Positions 34,592 through 43,050 of a stretch of 64,000 bases of DNA are shown in pieces. A program made the translations under genes and the position numbers. The first letter of the stretch is position 1. Every line of letters begins with the position of its first letter. The notes below the pieces were generated by a model. That model was given only the letters and a program-made list of their open reading frames with translations. It was not told the origin of the DNA and did not search any database. Origin of the DNA: Nonomuraea endophytica (GTDB lineage Bacteria; Actinomycetota; Actinomycetes; Streptosporangiales; Streptosporangiaceae); the NCBI RefSeq assembly GCF_014203235.1, contig NZ_JACHIN010000001.1, forward strand, positions 1,178,001 through 1,242,000. Reading direction: 5' to 3'.

Positions 34592-35908
34592 TTAGGGGCG
34601 GACCAACCGGTACGGCTGGCGGGGGCGGCCGGCCTGTGAGCCCTTTACCGGGGGCATCGGCCAAGCCAGCCCCTCTTCCGCCAAGCTCTGCAGAACCCGG
34701 CGCGCTGATCGGGGCGCCACAGCCAGCACGTCGGCCACGATCTCCGCATCCACCACCAATGCCTCCGGCCCATCACCCAGCCCGGCGACCAGCCGTTCCA
34801 GGAGCTTGGCCCCCTTGGTGGCCGTCACCGGCTCGCTCTCGGCACGTCGACGCTGACGCAGCGGCAGGGAAAGCACGGTCCCATCCCCACTGACCATGTA
34901 GGCCGCCGCCGCCCCAGCATTCCGCGCCTTTTCGACGGCAACCAGCGCATTGGCGTCAGCATCCCGAGCAGTGGTACCGAGCCCGATCCCCACCTCAACA
35001 GGCACCCCAGCCTCCGACCGCACCCGATCCATGAACGGCGCGACCCGAAACCCGTCAGTGGCCTGCGCAAGCGCCCCCACCGTAGCGGTAACCACATAAC
35101 TGTTCTCATCACGCGCCACCACAGTGGCCCCCATCACCCGGGCATCAGCCAGAAGCGACTGGTGAAGGGAGAGCTTCAACTCCTGCTGCCAATAGTTACC
35201 GGGCCCCGAATAACTGGGCCGAGCAGAAGCGGCCAGCTCAACAACGGCAATGGCAATCTGCCCCTCTTCCAGCCGGCTCCCCGTCCCAAGCAGAGCAGCG
35301 GTGTTCAGCGCCAGCCGCAAAGTATGCGAGGTAGGCAGCATCCGCAACACCGGCACCCCGGCGGAGGTAAGCGCCTTGGCCACACTCCTTATCGTGGTGA
35401 GCGCAGCAGTAGTAGCCCCCTGCCGATAAAGCTGCTCATGAAAGCCGATGAACCCACGAGCAGACTCAGGCTGGTCGTACTCGGAAAGATGCACCCCAGC
35501 GGTACCGACCCCGATCTCCCCATAAGCCTCGTCGACATCAGCCGCAGGCAAGGAGTCAATACTGACCCGGGCCGGATCAATACCGTCGGCAAGCACCCCA
35601 CGCAACAGAGCCGCATAAAGACTGGCCCCACTCATCGGCACGAAGGTGGCAGGCATGGGAAACTCGCCACCCTGCCGAGCAAGGTCGTACTGAAGCGGCC
35701 CGGTAAACAAAGCCACGTCAATACTCTCGGCGATCTTGGAGAACTTCTCGTAGGTCTCGTGCTCGCCGGCCAACGGCGCGCCCACCAGCCGCCAGTCGGC
35801 CGCGGCGGGCAGGTCGGCGCCGATCATCATGATCTGCTCGACCAGGTCGGGCGGCCCGACGACCCCGATGGCCACCCTCGACCGTGTTTCGGATCGCAAC
35901 CGATCCAT
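34592..35908 (-). CDS. Multidomain HTH regulator with GGDEF-like core (paralogue 2)
   Basis: 438 residues from ATG 35908, with GGAGAG ten bases upstream. It shares all parts with the gene at 19083: VAIGVVGPPDLVEQIMMIG, ALFTGPLQYDLARQGGEF, DEAYGEIGVGTAGVHLSEYD, the GGDEF-like VVARDENSYVVTATVGALAQATDGFRVAPFMDRVRSEAGVPVEVGIGLGTTARDADANALVAV, and the C-terminal HTH VDAEIVADVLAVAPRSARRVLQSLAEEGLAWPMPPVKGSQAGRPRQPYRLV. It is the last gene of the leftward carbohydrate operon, 5 bases after the amidohydrolase, so it is a candidate regulator for that locus. Its 3' end adjoins a repeat-family A element. Confidence 0.82.
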   Translation of the reverse strand: MDRLRSETRSRVAIGVVGPPDLVEQIMMIGADLPAAADWRLVGAPLAGEHETYEKFSKIAESIDVALFTGPLQYDLARQGGEFPMPATFVPMSGASLYAALLRGVLADGIDPARVSIDSLPAADVDEAYGEIGVGTAGVHLSEYDQPESARGFIGFHEQLYRQGATTAALTTIRSVAKALTSAGVPVLRMLPTSHTLRLALNTAALLGTGSRLEEGQIAIAVVELAASARPSYSGPGNYWQQELKLSLHQSLLADARVMGATVVARDENSYVVTATVGALAQATDGFRVAPFMDRVRSEAGVPVEVGIGLGTTARDADANALVAVEKARNAGAAAAYMVSGDGTVLSLPLRQRRRAESEPVTATKGAKLLERLVAGLGDGPEALVVDAEIVADVLAVAPRSARRVLQSLAEEGLAWPMPPVKGSQAGRPRQPYRLVRP

Positions 35909-35913
35909 GATCG

Positions 35914-36720
35914 TTATCTCTCCAGTCCGGATCGCCACTGCAGGAGTCGCGTCATCGTCCCGCCGAGGACCGCCGCACGGTCCTCCTCGGCGAGGCCACT
36001 GAAGATTACCCGGCCGAGCGACATGCGAAGATCGATGAACGGGAAGTCGGAGCCGTAGACGACCCGGCCCGCTCCGACCTCCGTCACCATTCTGACGATG
36101 TCGGGCCCGGTGTTGAAGGAACCGCAGACTTCCAGCATGAGTCCGGGCTGTCGCTGTGCCGCCTCGATCGCGAGGTCGAAGCCGAGTGGCGTGGCTCCGG
36201 CGTGTCCGGCGAGGATGGTCGCCCCGGGGTGCCGGACGGCCACTTCCTCCACCTGCGCGAGGTCGTTGTACGGCGAGCCGTCATAGCTGTGCGTCAGCAC
36301 CGGGCACCCGGTCCTCTGCGCGAACTCCCACACCGGCGCGTACCTCCGCCCGGTGAGCGGATAGTCGTGCAGGTCAGGATGGAGCTTGATGCCCCCGAAG
36401 CACGGATCGTCCCCCCATCGCCCCAGCTCGCCGACGGGGTCCTGCCACGGGTTGACGGTCAGGTACCCGGTGAACCGGTCGGGCGCGCCGCGGACGATCT
36501 CGGCGGTCTGCGCGTTGCCCTCGGTGGCGTCGAGCTGGATGGCGAGGTGGCTGGACAGGACGGCGTGCGCGACGCCGCACCGGTCCATGACGCGTACCAT
36601 CGCCTCGGGTCCGGCCTCGGGGATGAAGAACAGGCTGTACGGCCCGGCGTGCGCGTGCGCGTCCACGATCCGTACCCCTGTCTGGGGGCGGCGGCTCCAC
36701 ACGGCGGTCTCGATGCTCAC
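35914..36720 (-). CDS. Amidohydrolase-2 family metal-dependent hydrolase
   Basis: 268 residues from GTG 36720 that overlaps the stop of the previous gene. TIM-barrel hydrolase with intact metal ligands: RIVDAHAHAGP (HxH), GGIKLHPDLHDYPL, LTHSYDGSPY, ILAGHAGATPLGFD and VVYGSDFPFIDL (catalytic Asp). The fold includes lactone hydrolases and decarboxylases of sugar-acid catabolism. It sits after the degenerate paralogue and the heparinase-like gene; a lactonase or decarboxylase role on a sugar-acid intermediate is inferred. Confidence 0.88.
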   Translation of the reverse strand: MSIETAVWSRRPQTGVRIVDAHAHAGPYSLFFIPEAGPEAMVRVMDRCGVAHAVLSSHLAIQLDATEGNAQTAEIVRGAPDRFTGYLTVNPWQDPVGELGRWGDDPCFGGIKLHPDLHDYPLTGRRYAPVWEFAQRTGCPVLTHSYDGSPYNDLAQVEEVAVRHPGATILAGHAGATPLGFDLAIEAAQRQPGLMLEVCGSFNTGPDIVRMVTEVGAGRVVYGSDFPFIDLRMSLGRVIFSGLAEEDRAAVLGGTMTRLLQWRSGLER

Positions 36721-37451
36721 GCGGCCCTCGCTTCCTGGCGCAGCAGGCCCAGCACGTTGCCGGAGCCGATGGCGGCCACGCTCTCGTCGTCCAGCTCCGA
36801 CCAGAGGAGCCGGGTGAGCGCCTCGGCGGGGTCTCTGGCTGGGGCGCCGGTGCCGAAGAGGAGGCGGCGCGGGCCGTACCTCTCGACGAGCCATTCGAGG
36901 CCGCAGTGGGAGGAGAGGTTGGCCAGCCCGAGATGGATGTTGGGGGTGCGGGCGAGCACGCCCGCGGCCTGCCTGAGCAGGCGGTATCCGAGGCCGCCGA
37001 CGACGACGGCGAGGCTGGGGCGGGCGGCGGCGATGGCTTCGACGGCGGGCCAGCCGATCTGCGGCGCGTCGAGCAGGAGCGGCAGCCCGGCCTCGGCGAC
37101 GGCGTCGAGCAGGCGGGCGGTGTCCTTGCCGGCGAGGTCGTAGCCGTGGTCGGCGGGGTAGGCGCGGACGGCGGCGACGCCGTTGTCCAGGGCGGAGGTG
37201 ACGAAGCTCGCGGTCTCGTCGCAGGTGTCGGGAAGCATCACCCAGCAGGGACGCAGCCTGGGCTGTCCCTCCGTCAGCCTGATGATCTTGAGATTTCCCT
37301 GGTGCGGGTCGTGCAGCCACGACCAGCTGTGGCTCACCAGCGCCTCGGCGATGCCGAAGCGGTCCATTCTGGCCAGCGCCTGCGTGACCGTGCCCTGGCC
37401 GACGTCCCTGCGGGGGTGCCGGCCGAGCATGGCGTCAGCGTCGATCAGCAT
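36717..37451 (-). CDS. Amidohydrolase-2 family paralogue without metal ligands (likely pseudoenzyme)
   Basis: 244 residues from ATG 37451. Overall pattern follows the neighbouring amidohydrolase: the N-terminus is MLIDADAMLGRHPRRD in place of DAHxHxG, IHLGLANLSSHCGLEWLVERYG follows, and the expected YGSDxP is FGTGAPARD. Both the HxH and the catalytic Asp are therefore missing. It is likely a non-catalytic partner or has another function. It overlaps the heparinase-like gene by 17 bases and couples to the next by GTGA. Confidence 0.85.
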   Translation of the reverse strand: MLIDADAMLGRHPRRDVGQGTVTQALARMDRFGIAEALVSHSWSWLHDPHQGNLKIIRLTEGQPRLRPCWVMLPDTCDETASFVTSALDNGVAAVRAYPADHGYDLAGKDTARLLDAVAEAGLPLLLDAPQIGWPAVEAIAAARPSLAVVVGGLGYRLLRQAAGVLARTPNIHLGLANLSSHCGLEWLVERYGPRRLLFGTGAPARDPAEALTRLLWSELDDESVAAIGSGNVLGLLRQEARAA

Positions 37452-39000
37452 GAACCGTCCATCCGTCGGGGATCGTGGGGGGCTGGTCGCGGAAGGGGAA
37501 GAGGCCGACGGTGAACCGGCCGTCGGCGCGGCGCAGTCCGAGGGTGTGGATCTCGCCGTACTCGGCGGTTCTGGCCTCGGGGTCGGGGATGCGCGCGGGA
37601 CCGTTCCCGTGCAGGACCTCGTCGGGCGCCTCCAGGGGTACGGCCAGCAGCCCGGGACCCTTCTCCGTCACGAACCCGTCCCCGTGGCGGCGCCAGGGCG
37701 ACAGGCCGTGGAGCTGCCAGATCGCCTCGGTGCCGATGCGGTCGGAGATCACCCAGTAGCCGGGGTCGGGCACGAAGACGATCCGCCGGTCGTGGCGCTG
37801 CTCGTAGCCATGATGATGTCCCTCAAAGACCTGCTTATCGGGAAAAATCTGGAACAAGTCGCATGAAGCCCTCCGATCCTCTACATACTCCTGGCCCGGA
37901 ACCAGCAACGTGTTGTGCGCCCTGGTCGCCTGGAACCAGTCGTAGTAGCCCGGGTCGTCGTACGACGGCGGCCCGCCGCCCTCCCACGCCAGCGGCACCC
38001 CCCACCCCTCGATCACGAAGTCGAGCGCCGCGTGATGGCTGTGCGGCTCCAGCTCGTGCCCGACATACGGCCCATAGTTGATTACCGTGTGGAAGCCGCC
38101 GCCCCGCAGCACCGCGTATCCGCTGGCCTCCAGGTTGACCGGGCCCGTCAGCGGCTCGACGTCCACCGGCCAGACCACACCGCTGTCCTGCAGGTGCGGC
38201 ACCCATCCGCCCGACGTGGTCAGCGCGGCCAGCCAGTCGTGCATGAGCGGGTAGCGGGGGTGGGCGGCCAGCGTCGGCTCGACCGCGGCGGCCCGCTTGA
38301 GCGCGTCCAGGCACATGCCGTGATAGCCGGGCGAGCGCTCGTGGTGGCCGCCGTCGGCGCGTACGTCGCGCTCCAGATGCTCGTGGATGCGGGCCAGCGC
38401 GACCTCGGCCCAGGATCCGGCCTCCGGCAGGTCGGCGAAGACGCGGGCCAGGTGCAGGAGCTCGCAGACGGTCGCGAACTGCCAGTTGCCGTGGCGGAAC
38501 TCGTCGTGCTCCTCGGCCGACCAGCGCGCGCCGCCGATGACGGTCTTCAGCATCTCCCTGCGGCACTGCTCGCCCAGAGCGGTGCCGAAGACGTGCAGGG
38601 CGTGGGTGACGTACATGCCGCGGGCGCACACGCCGAGCGAGTACCAGACCACGTCGAGGCCGGGCCAGTCGCCCTCCACCCGGTCGCGGTCGGCGTACCA
38701 CTGCAGGAACAGGCGTTCCCAGGTGTCGGCGTAGCGCTGGTCGCCGGTCTCGGAGTAGGCGGCGATCAGCGGGGTCATCCAGCGCAGGTAGTGGAAACCG
38801 TACAGGCGGGAGCGGCCGTGGCCCTTGTCCAGGAAGTCGACCTCGATGCCGATCAGGTCGTCCGCGGCGTCCGCGGGCATGCCCGCGGGGACGGGCGCCC
38901 GCCATCTCCAGGTACGGCCCAGCTCCGGGAGATCCTCGTCGGGAATGTGGCGCATCCGGGTCGGGTGCACATGCGGCGGCTTCTCCACATAGGCGGTCAT
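37435..39000 (-). CDS. Heparinase II/III-like polysaccharide lyase family protein
   Basis: 521 residues from ATG 39000. The N-terminal alpha/alpha-toroid (FHYLRWMTPLIAAYSETGDQRYADTWERLFLQWYADRD, DEFRHGNWQFATVCELLHLARVF, SPGYHGMCLDALKRA) is followed by a beta-sandwich (VINYGPYVGHELEPHSHHAALDFVIEGWGVPLAWEGGGPPSYDDP, YYDWFQATRAHNTLLVPGQEY, PDPGYWVISDRI), with the typical HNT and ISDR motifs of heparinase II/III and oligoalginate lyases. No signal peptide, so probably cytoplasmic and active on imported uronate oligosaccharides. Start overlaps the Gfo/Idh stop. Confidence 0.9.
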   Translation of the reverse strand: MTAYVEKPPHVHPTRMRHIPDEDLPELGRTWRWRAPVPAGMPADAADDLIGIEVDFLDKGHGRSRLYGFHYLRWMTPLIAAYSETGDQRYADTWERLFLQWYADRDRVEGDWPGLDVVWYSLGVCARGMYVTHALHVFGTALGEQCRREMLKTVIGGARWSAEEHDEFRHGNWQFATVCELLHLARVFADLPEAGSWAEVALARIHEHLERDVRADGGHHERSPGYHGMCLDALKRAAAVEPTLAAHPRYPLMHDWLAALTTSGGWVPHLQDSGVVWPVDVEPLTGPVNLEASGYAVLRGGGFHTVINYGPYVGHELEPHSHHAALDFVIEGWGVPLAWEGGGPPSYDDPGYYDWFQATRAHNTLLVPGQEYVEDRRASCDLFQIFPDKQVFEGHHHGYEQRHDRRIVFVPDPGYWVISDRIGTEAIWQLHGLSPWRRHGDGFVTEKGPGLLAVPLEAPDEVLHGNGPARIPDPEARTAEYGEIHTLGLRRADGRFTVGLFPFRDQPPTIPDGWTVHADRR

Positions 39001-39989
39001 GCGAGCCTCACCGGAAGCCCGGTGCGGGCCGACTCGTGCGCGGCGGCCAGCACGGCGGTCACGTCGCGCGAGCTCTCGACGCTGATCAGCGGCTCGGTCC
39101 CGGTGCGCGCGCAGTCGACGAAGTGGTGGATGGCGTCGCGGTAGGCCCCGGCGGGCACGCCGTGCACGACGCGCTGGAGCATGTTGCGCGGGTAGGCGTA
39201 GCCCTTGGCGGTGGCCACCTGGATGTTCTCCTTCTGGCGGTCGAGCTGGATGACGCCGTCCTCGCCGACCACGGTGACGTAGCTGTCGACCATGGTCGGG
39301 AAGGTGTTCGGGTAGATCCAGGCCGACTCGAAGGTGGCGACGGCGCCCCGGCTGAAGCGGGCCTGGATCTGCATCGCGTCGGGGGTCTCGATGCCCATGC
39401 CGCGCAGCTTGCCGTGGCGGGCGGTGGCGAAGACCTCCACCACGCGGTCGTCGTAGAGCCAGCTGAGCAGGTCGATGTCGTGGCTGGACAGGAACCAGGC
39501 GCAGCTGGTCTGGTCGGCCCAGCGGATCATCTCGGTGGGCACGTAGATGGTGTCGTCCTTGCGGGCGTACCCGACGACGGGCTCGCCGACCAGCTCCATC
39601 TGCTGCTTGGCCTGCGCGTACGCGGGCACCCAGCGGTGGTTGAACAGGCACATCGCGATCACGCCCGCCTCGCGGATGGCGGCGACCGCGCGGTCGGCGT
39701 CGGCGACCGTGGTCGTGAACGGCTTCTCGACCAGGATGTGCAGCCCGGCCCGCGCGGCGGCGACCATCATGTCGGCGTGCAGGTGGTCGGGCGTGGTGAT
39801 CGAGACGGCGTCGACCGTGCCGGAGGCGATCAGGTCGCGGTAGTCGGAGTAGACGGCCGCCTCTCCCAGGGGGCTGCGGGAGACCGCGGTGAGCTCGACG
39901 TCCGGGTGGGCGGTGAGCACCTCGGCGTGCCCCCGGCCCATGATCCCGGCGCCGATGATCCCTACTCTGAGCTTAGGCAAGTGCGTCAT
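38997..39989 (-). CDS. Gfo/Idh/MocA family oxidoreductase
   Basis: 330 residues. Rossmann start LRVGIIGAGIMGRGHAEVLTAHPDVEL, then DAVSITTPDHLHADMMVAAARAGLHILVEKPFTTT with the conserved EKP lysine, and the C-terminal barrel LSSHDIDLLSWLYDD and YPNTFPTMVDSYVTVVGEDGVIQLDRQ. NAD(P)-dependent dehydrogenases of this family act on sugars, inositols and their derivatives. In the operon it would oxidise a sugar released by the lyase. Its 5' end overlaps the 3' end of the binding-protein gene by 17 bases. Confidence 0.92.
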   Translation of the reverse strand: MTHLPKLRVGIIGAGIMGRGHAEVLTAHPDVELTAVSRSPLGEAAVYSDYRDLIASGTVDAVSITTPDHLHADMMVAAARAGLHILVEKPFTTTVADADRAVAAIREAGVIAMCLFNHRWVPAYAQAKQQMELVGEPVVGYARKDDTIYVPTEMIRWADQTSCAWFLSSHDIDLLSWLYDDRVVEVFATARHGKLRGMGIETPDAMQIQARFSRGAVATFESAWIYPNTFPTMVDSYVTVVGEDGVIQLDRQKENIQVATAKGYAYPRNMLQRVVHGVPAGAYRDAIHHFVDCARTGTEPLISVESSRDVTAVLAAAHESARTGLPVRLA

Positions 39990-41250
39990 TCCATCGCTTC
40001 TCTGCAGTGTCGAGCGCTTCCTTCGCGCTCTTGGTACCCGTGAGGAAGGCCCTCACCTCTTCGGAGAGCAGCTCGCCCAGCTCCGCGTCCTTGTTGGTGC
40101 CGATCGGGGTGTACTTCAGCTGCGGCAGCCCCTTCACGATCACGCTCCTGGCCGCGGCCATCGGGTCGTCGCCGGAGACGTCGGTGAAGAACGCGTCCTT
40201 GGTCGAGGAGACCGTCGAGGGATAGATCGGCACGATCTTGCAGAAGGCCAGCTGGTTGGCGCCGTTGGTGAAGTACTTGATGAACTCCGCGGCGGCCTTC
40301 TTGTTCGTGGACGCCTTGGGGATGGAGAAGGCCTGCTGCGCCAGCAGCAGGTTGCCACCGGTGCTCATCTGGACGGGCGCGGTGACCTGCAGGTCCTTGT
40401 AGACGTCGGGCGCGTTCTTCTGCACGTTGAGCAGCTCGGCGGCGTTCGCGTGCGCCTTGAAGGCGACCTGGCCGTTCTCCAGCGTCTGGGGGAGGTTGCG
40501 GATGTCCTTGGAGACGGCGCCGGGCGCGATGCCCTTGGCCGCGTAGCTCTTCTTGAACTTCTCCAGCACCTCGACGGCCTGCGGCGTGTTGAACACGGCC
40601 TTCTTCTTGTCGGGGCTGAGCAGCTCGATGCCGTAGTAGCGCAGCGTGTTGTGGTCGGGGATGGCGTTGAACCCGTTGACCTTGGTCTTGCCGAAGACCT
40701 TGTCGGCCAGCGCGAGCGCCTCGTCGTAGCTGGCCGGAGGCTTGGCGGGGTCGAAGCCGACCTTGTCCATCACCGACTTGCGGTACATGGCGACGGGCGC
40801 GCCGCCGTTGTACCAGGGCACGGCGTAGAGCTTTCCGCCGGTACGCAGCGGCTCGACCAGGTTCGGCTGGAAGTCGGCCAGGTCGCCCTGGGTGAAGTAG
40901 GCGTCGAGCGGTTCGAGCGACGGCGTGAACCGGCCCAGCTCGATCGAGCTGACGTTGACCGCGTCCGGCACCTCGCCGCTGGCCACGGCGGCCAGCAGCT
41001 TCGTGGCGCTCTCCTGGCCGGGCACGTCGACCCACTTGACCGTGATCTGCGGGTGCTGCTTCTGGTAGTCGGCGATCAGGCCGTTGATGTAGTCGCTGTA
41101 GTTCTTCTTCAGGTTGATCGTCCAGAACTCGACCTCACCCTCGAAGGGCTTGTCGTTGCCGCCTTCCGCCGCTCCGGAAGTGCCGGCTACGCAGCCGGTC
41201 GCCAAGAGGGAGAACGCGAGAGCCGCTACTAAGAAGCTTCTGCTTGACAT
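39973..41250 (-). CDS. ABC sugar-binding lipoprotein (extracellular solute-binding family 1)
   Basis: 425 residues from ATG 41250, with AAGGAC seven bases upstream. A lipoprotein signal peptide ends in the lipobox LLATGC (lipidated Cys about 20). The body is a cluster B binding protein: GEVEFWTINLKKNYSDYINGLIADYQKQHPQITVKWVDVPGQESATKLLAAVASGEVPDAV, PWYNGGAPVAMYRKSVMDKVGFDP, YYGIELLSPDKKKAVFNTPQAVEVL. It captures oligosaccharides for the divergent permease pair. First gene of the leftward operon. Confidence 0.93.
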   Translation of the reverse strand: MSSRSFLVAALAFSLLATGCVAGTSGAAEGGNDKPFEGEVEFWTINLKKNYSDYINGLIADYQKQHPQITVKWVDVPGQESATKLLAAVASGEVPDAVNVSSIELGRFTPSLEPLDAYFTQGDLADFQPNLVEPLRTGGKLYAVPWYNGGAPVAMYRKSVMDKVGFDPAKPPASYDEALALADKVFGKTKVNGFNAIPDHNTLRYYGIELLSPDKKKAVFNTPQAVEVLEKFKKSYAAKGIAPGAVSKDIRNLPQTLENGQVAFKAHANAAELLNVQKNAPDVYKDLQVTAPVQMSTGGNLLLAQQAFSIPKASTNKKAAAEFIKYFTNGANQLAFCKIVPIYPSTVSSTKDAFFTDVSGDDPMAAARSVIVKGLPQLKYTPIGTNKDAELGELLSEEVRAFLTGTKSAKEALDTAEKRWNDALA

Positions 41251-41369
41251 GTGGCCGTCCTTAATCGCTACTTTCGGCACAATGACATCAGGCGCTCTTG
41301 CCGTCAATCCCTGGGCTATGTACGCTGCAGAAAATTCTGGCCCGCCGTTATCCATCTTTAGGACTACCA
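41251..41369. promoter_or_regulatory. Divergent promoter region of the carbohydrate locus
   Basis: 119 bases between the binding-protein and permease starts. It must hold both promoters. It is more AT-rich than the flanks (for example TGCAGAAAATTCTGG at about 41331). No clear operator could be assigned. Confidence 0.5.
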
Positions 41370-42233
41370 ATGCCCGGACAGCGGTGGTACACCCCCTACC
41401 TCTTCGCCCTCCCGGCCCTGGCCTTGTTCGGGGTCTTCTTCGTCTGGCCCGCGGTCACCGCGATCCAGCTGTCGTTCATGAAGTACGACGTGGTCTCGCC
41501 GCCGGCCTTCGTCGGGCTGGACAACTTCGTGCGCCTCCTGGGCGACGAGAAGTTCTGGACCGCGACGCTCAACTCGGTGCTGTTCCTGATCGGGCTGTTC
41601 CCGCTGCTGGTCGTGCTGCCGCTGCTGCTGGCCGTACTCGTGAACCAGAAGCTGCCGGGGATCAGGACCTTCCGGATGCTCTACTACTTGCCGGTGGTCA
41701 CCTCGATGGTCGCGGTGGCCGTGGCCTGGGAGTACGTCTTCAACCAGCAGGGCGTGCTCAACTGGATCCTCACCGGCGCCGGCCTGCTGGACCAGCCGAT
41801 CCAGTACCTGCTCGACCCGTTCTGGGCGCTGCCCGCGCTCATCGTGGTCGAGGGCTGGAAGAGCATGGGCTTCTACATGATGATCTACCTCGCGGGGCTG
41901 CAGACCATCGACACCTCGCTCTACGAGGCGGCCCGCGTCGACGGCGCCACCGCCTGGGACCGGCTGCGGCGCATCACCGTGCCGCTCATGATCCCGTACA
42001 TCGCGGTCGCGTTCACGATGGAGATGCTCGACGCGATGCAGGCCTTCACCTCGGTGTACGTGATGACCCGGGGCGGACCGCAGGACGCGACGCTGACCCT
42101 CGGCTACTACATCTGGTCGGCCGGCTTCGAGCACTACGAGATGGGCTACGCCAGCGCCATCGGCCTCGTGCTCTGGGTGGTCATGATCGCGCTGGCGATA
42201 CTCAACCACCGCCTCACCAGGGGGAAGTCGTGA
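41370..42233 (+). CDS. ABC sugar permease, subunit 1 (MalF/UgpA type)
   Basis: 287 residues from ATG 41370. Six membrane helices are visible, beginning YLFALPALALFGVFFVWPAVTAIQLSF. The EAA loop typical of carbohydrate CUT1 permeases is ETSLYEAARVDGATAWDRLRRITVPLMIP (sequence DTSLYEAARVDGA here), followed by TRGGPQDATLTLGYYIW. It couples by GTGA to the second permease. No ATPase gene is nearby, so a shared MsmK-like ATPase is likely. Confidence 0.94.
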   Translation: MPGQRWYTPYLFALPALALFGVFFVWPAVTAIQLSFMKYDVVSPPAFVGLDNFVRLLGDEKFWTATLNSVLFLIGLFPLLVVLPLLLAVLVNQKLPGIRTFRMLYYLPVVTSMVAVAVAWEYVFNQQGVLNWILTGAGLLDQPIQYLLDPFWALPALIVVEGWKSMGFYMMIYLAGLQTIDTSLYEAARVDGATAWDRLRRITVPLMIPYIAVAFTMEMLDAMQAFTSVYVMTRGGPQDATLTLGYYIWSAGFEHYEMGYASAIGLVLWVVMIALAILNHRLTRGKS

Positions 42234-43045
42234 GAACACGCAACATCGGGATGTACGTCCTGCTCACCACGATCGCCCTGGTCTTCGTCGGCCCGTTCCT
42301 CATCCTGCTGTCGTCGGGGCTGAAACCCTCCGACCAGGCGGTCTTCGCGTTTCCGCCGGACATCATCCCTCGGCCGCCGGTCCTGGACTGGGTGAAGGAG
42401 GCGTGGACGGCGATCCCGTTCCCCCGCTATCTGCTCAACTCGGTCATCTACGTGGGGGCGATGGTTCCGGCTTACGTGCTGGTCTCGGCGCTGTGCGCGT
42501 ACCCGCTGGCGCGGCTGCGCTTCCGCGGCCGGAACCTGATCTTCCTGGCGATCCTGTCCACGATGTTCCTGCCGGGCGAAGTGATGCTCATCCCTCGGTT
42601 CCTCGTGGTCTCGCAGCTCGGCCTGGCCGACACCTATGCCGGGGTGATCCTGCCCGGCCTGCTGTCGGCGTTCGGGATCTTCCTGCTGCGGCAGACGTTC
42701 GCCGGGGTGCCGCGCGAGATCGTGGACGCCGCCCGCACCGACGGCTGCCACGAGCTGCGCATCTTCTGGCACGTGATGCTGCCCGCCGCCCGGCCCACGC
42801 TGGCCATCCTCGCCATCTTCGGCTTCATCTCGGTCTGGAACAGCTTCATCTGGCCGCTGGTCGTGCTCAAGGACTCGGCCAAGTACCCGATCGCGCTCGG
42901 GATCGCCTACCTGGCCGGAATCACCGGCACCGACGTCAGGACACTCGCCGCCGGGACGATCATCTCGATCATCCCGGTGGTCGTCGTTTTCATGCTCATG
43001 CAACGCCACGTCCTCGAAGGCATGCGAGGCGCAGTGAAAGGCTGA
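42230..43045 (+). CDS. ABC sugar permease, subunit 2 (MalG/UgpE type)
   Basis: 271 residues from GTG 42230. Membrane helices begin at GMYVLLTTIALVFVGPFLILLSSGLKPS. The EAA loop is VPREIVDAARTDGCHELRIFWHVMLPAARP. MFLPGEVMLIPRFLVV and SFIWPLVVLKD are typical of the CUT1 second permease. It forms the heterodimeric channel with the gene upstream. The next gene starts five bases later. Confidence 0.94.
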   Translation: MRTRNIGMYVLLTTIALVFVGPFLILLSSGLKPSDQAVFAFPPDIIPRPPVLDWVKEAWTAIPFPRYLLNSVIYVGAMVPAYVLVSALCAYPLARLRFRGRNLIFLAILSTMFLPGEVMLIPRFLVVSQLGLADTYAGVILPGLLSAFGIFLLRQTFAGVPREIVDAARTDGCHELRIFWHVMLPAARPTLAILAIFGFISVWNSFIWPLVVLKDSAKYPIALGIAYLAGITGTDVRTLAAGTIISIIPVVVVFMLMQRHVLEGMRGAVKG

Positions 43046-43050
43046 CCGCG

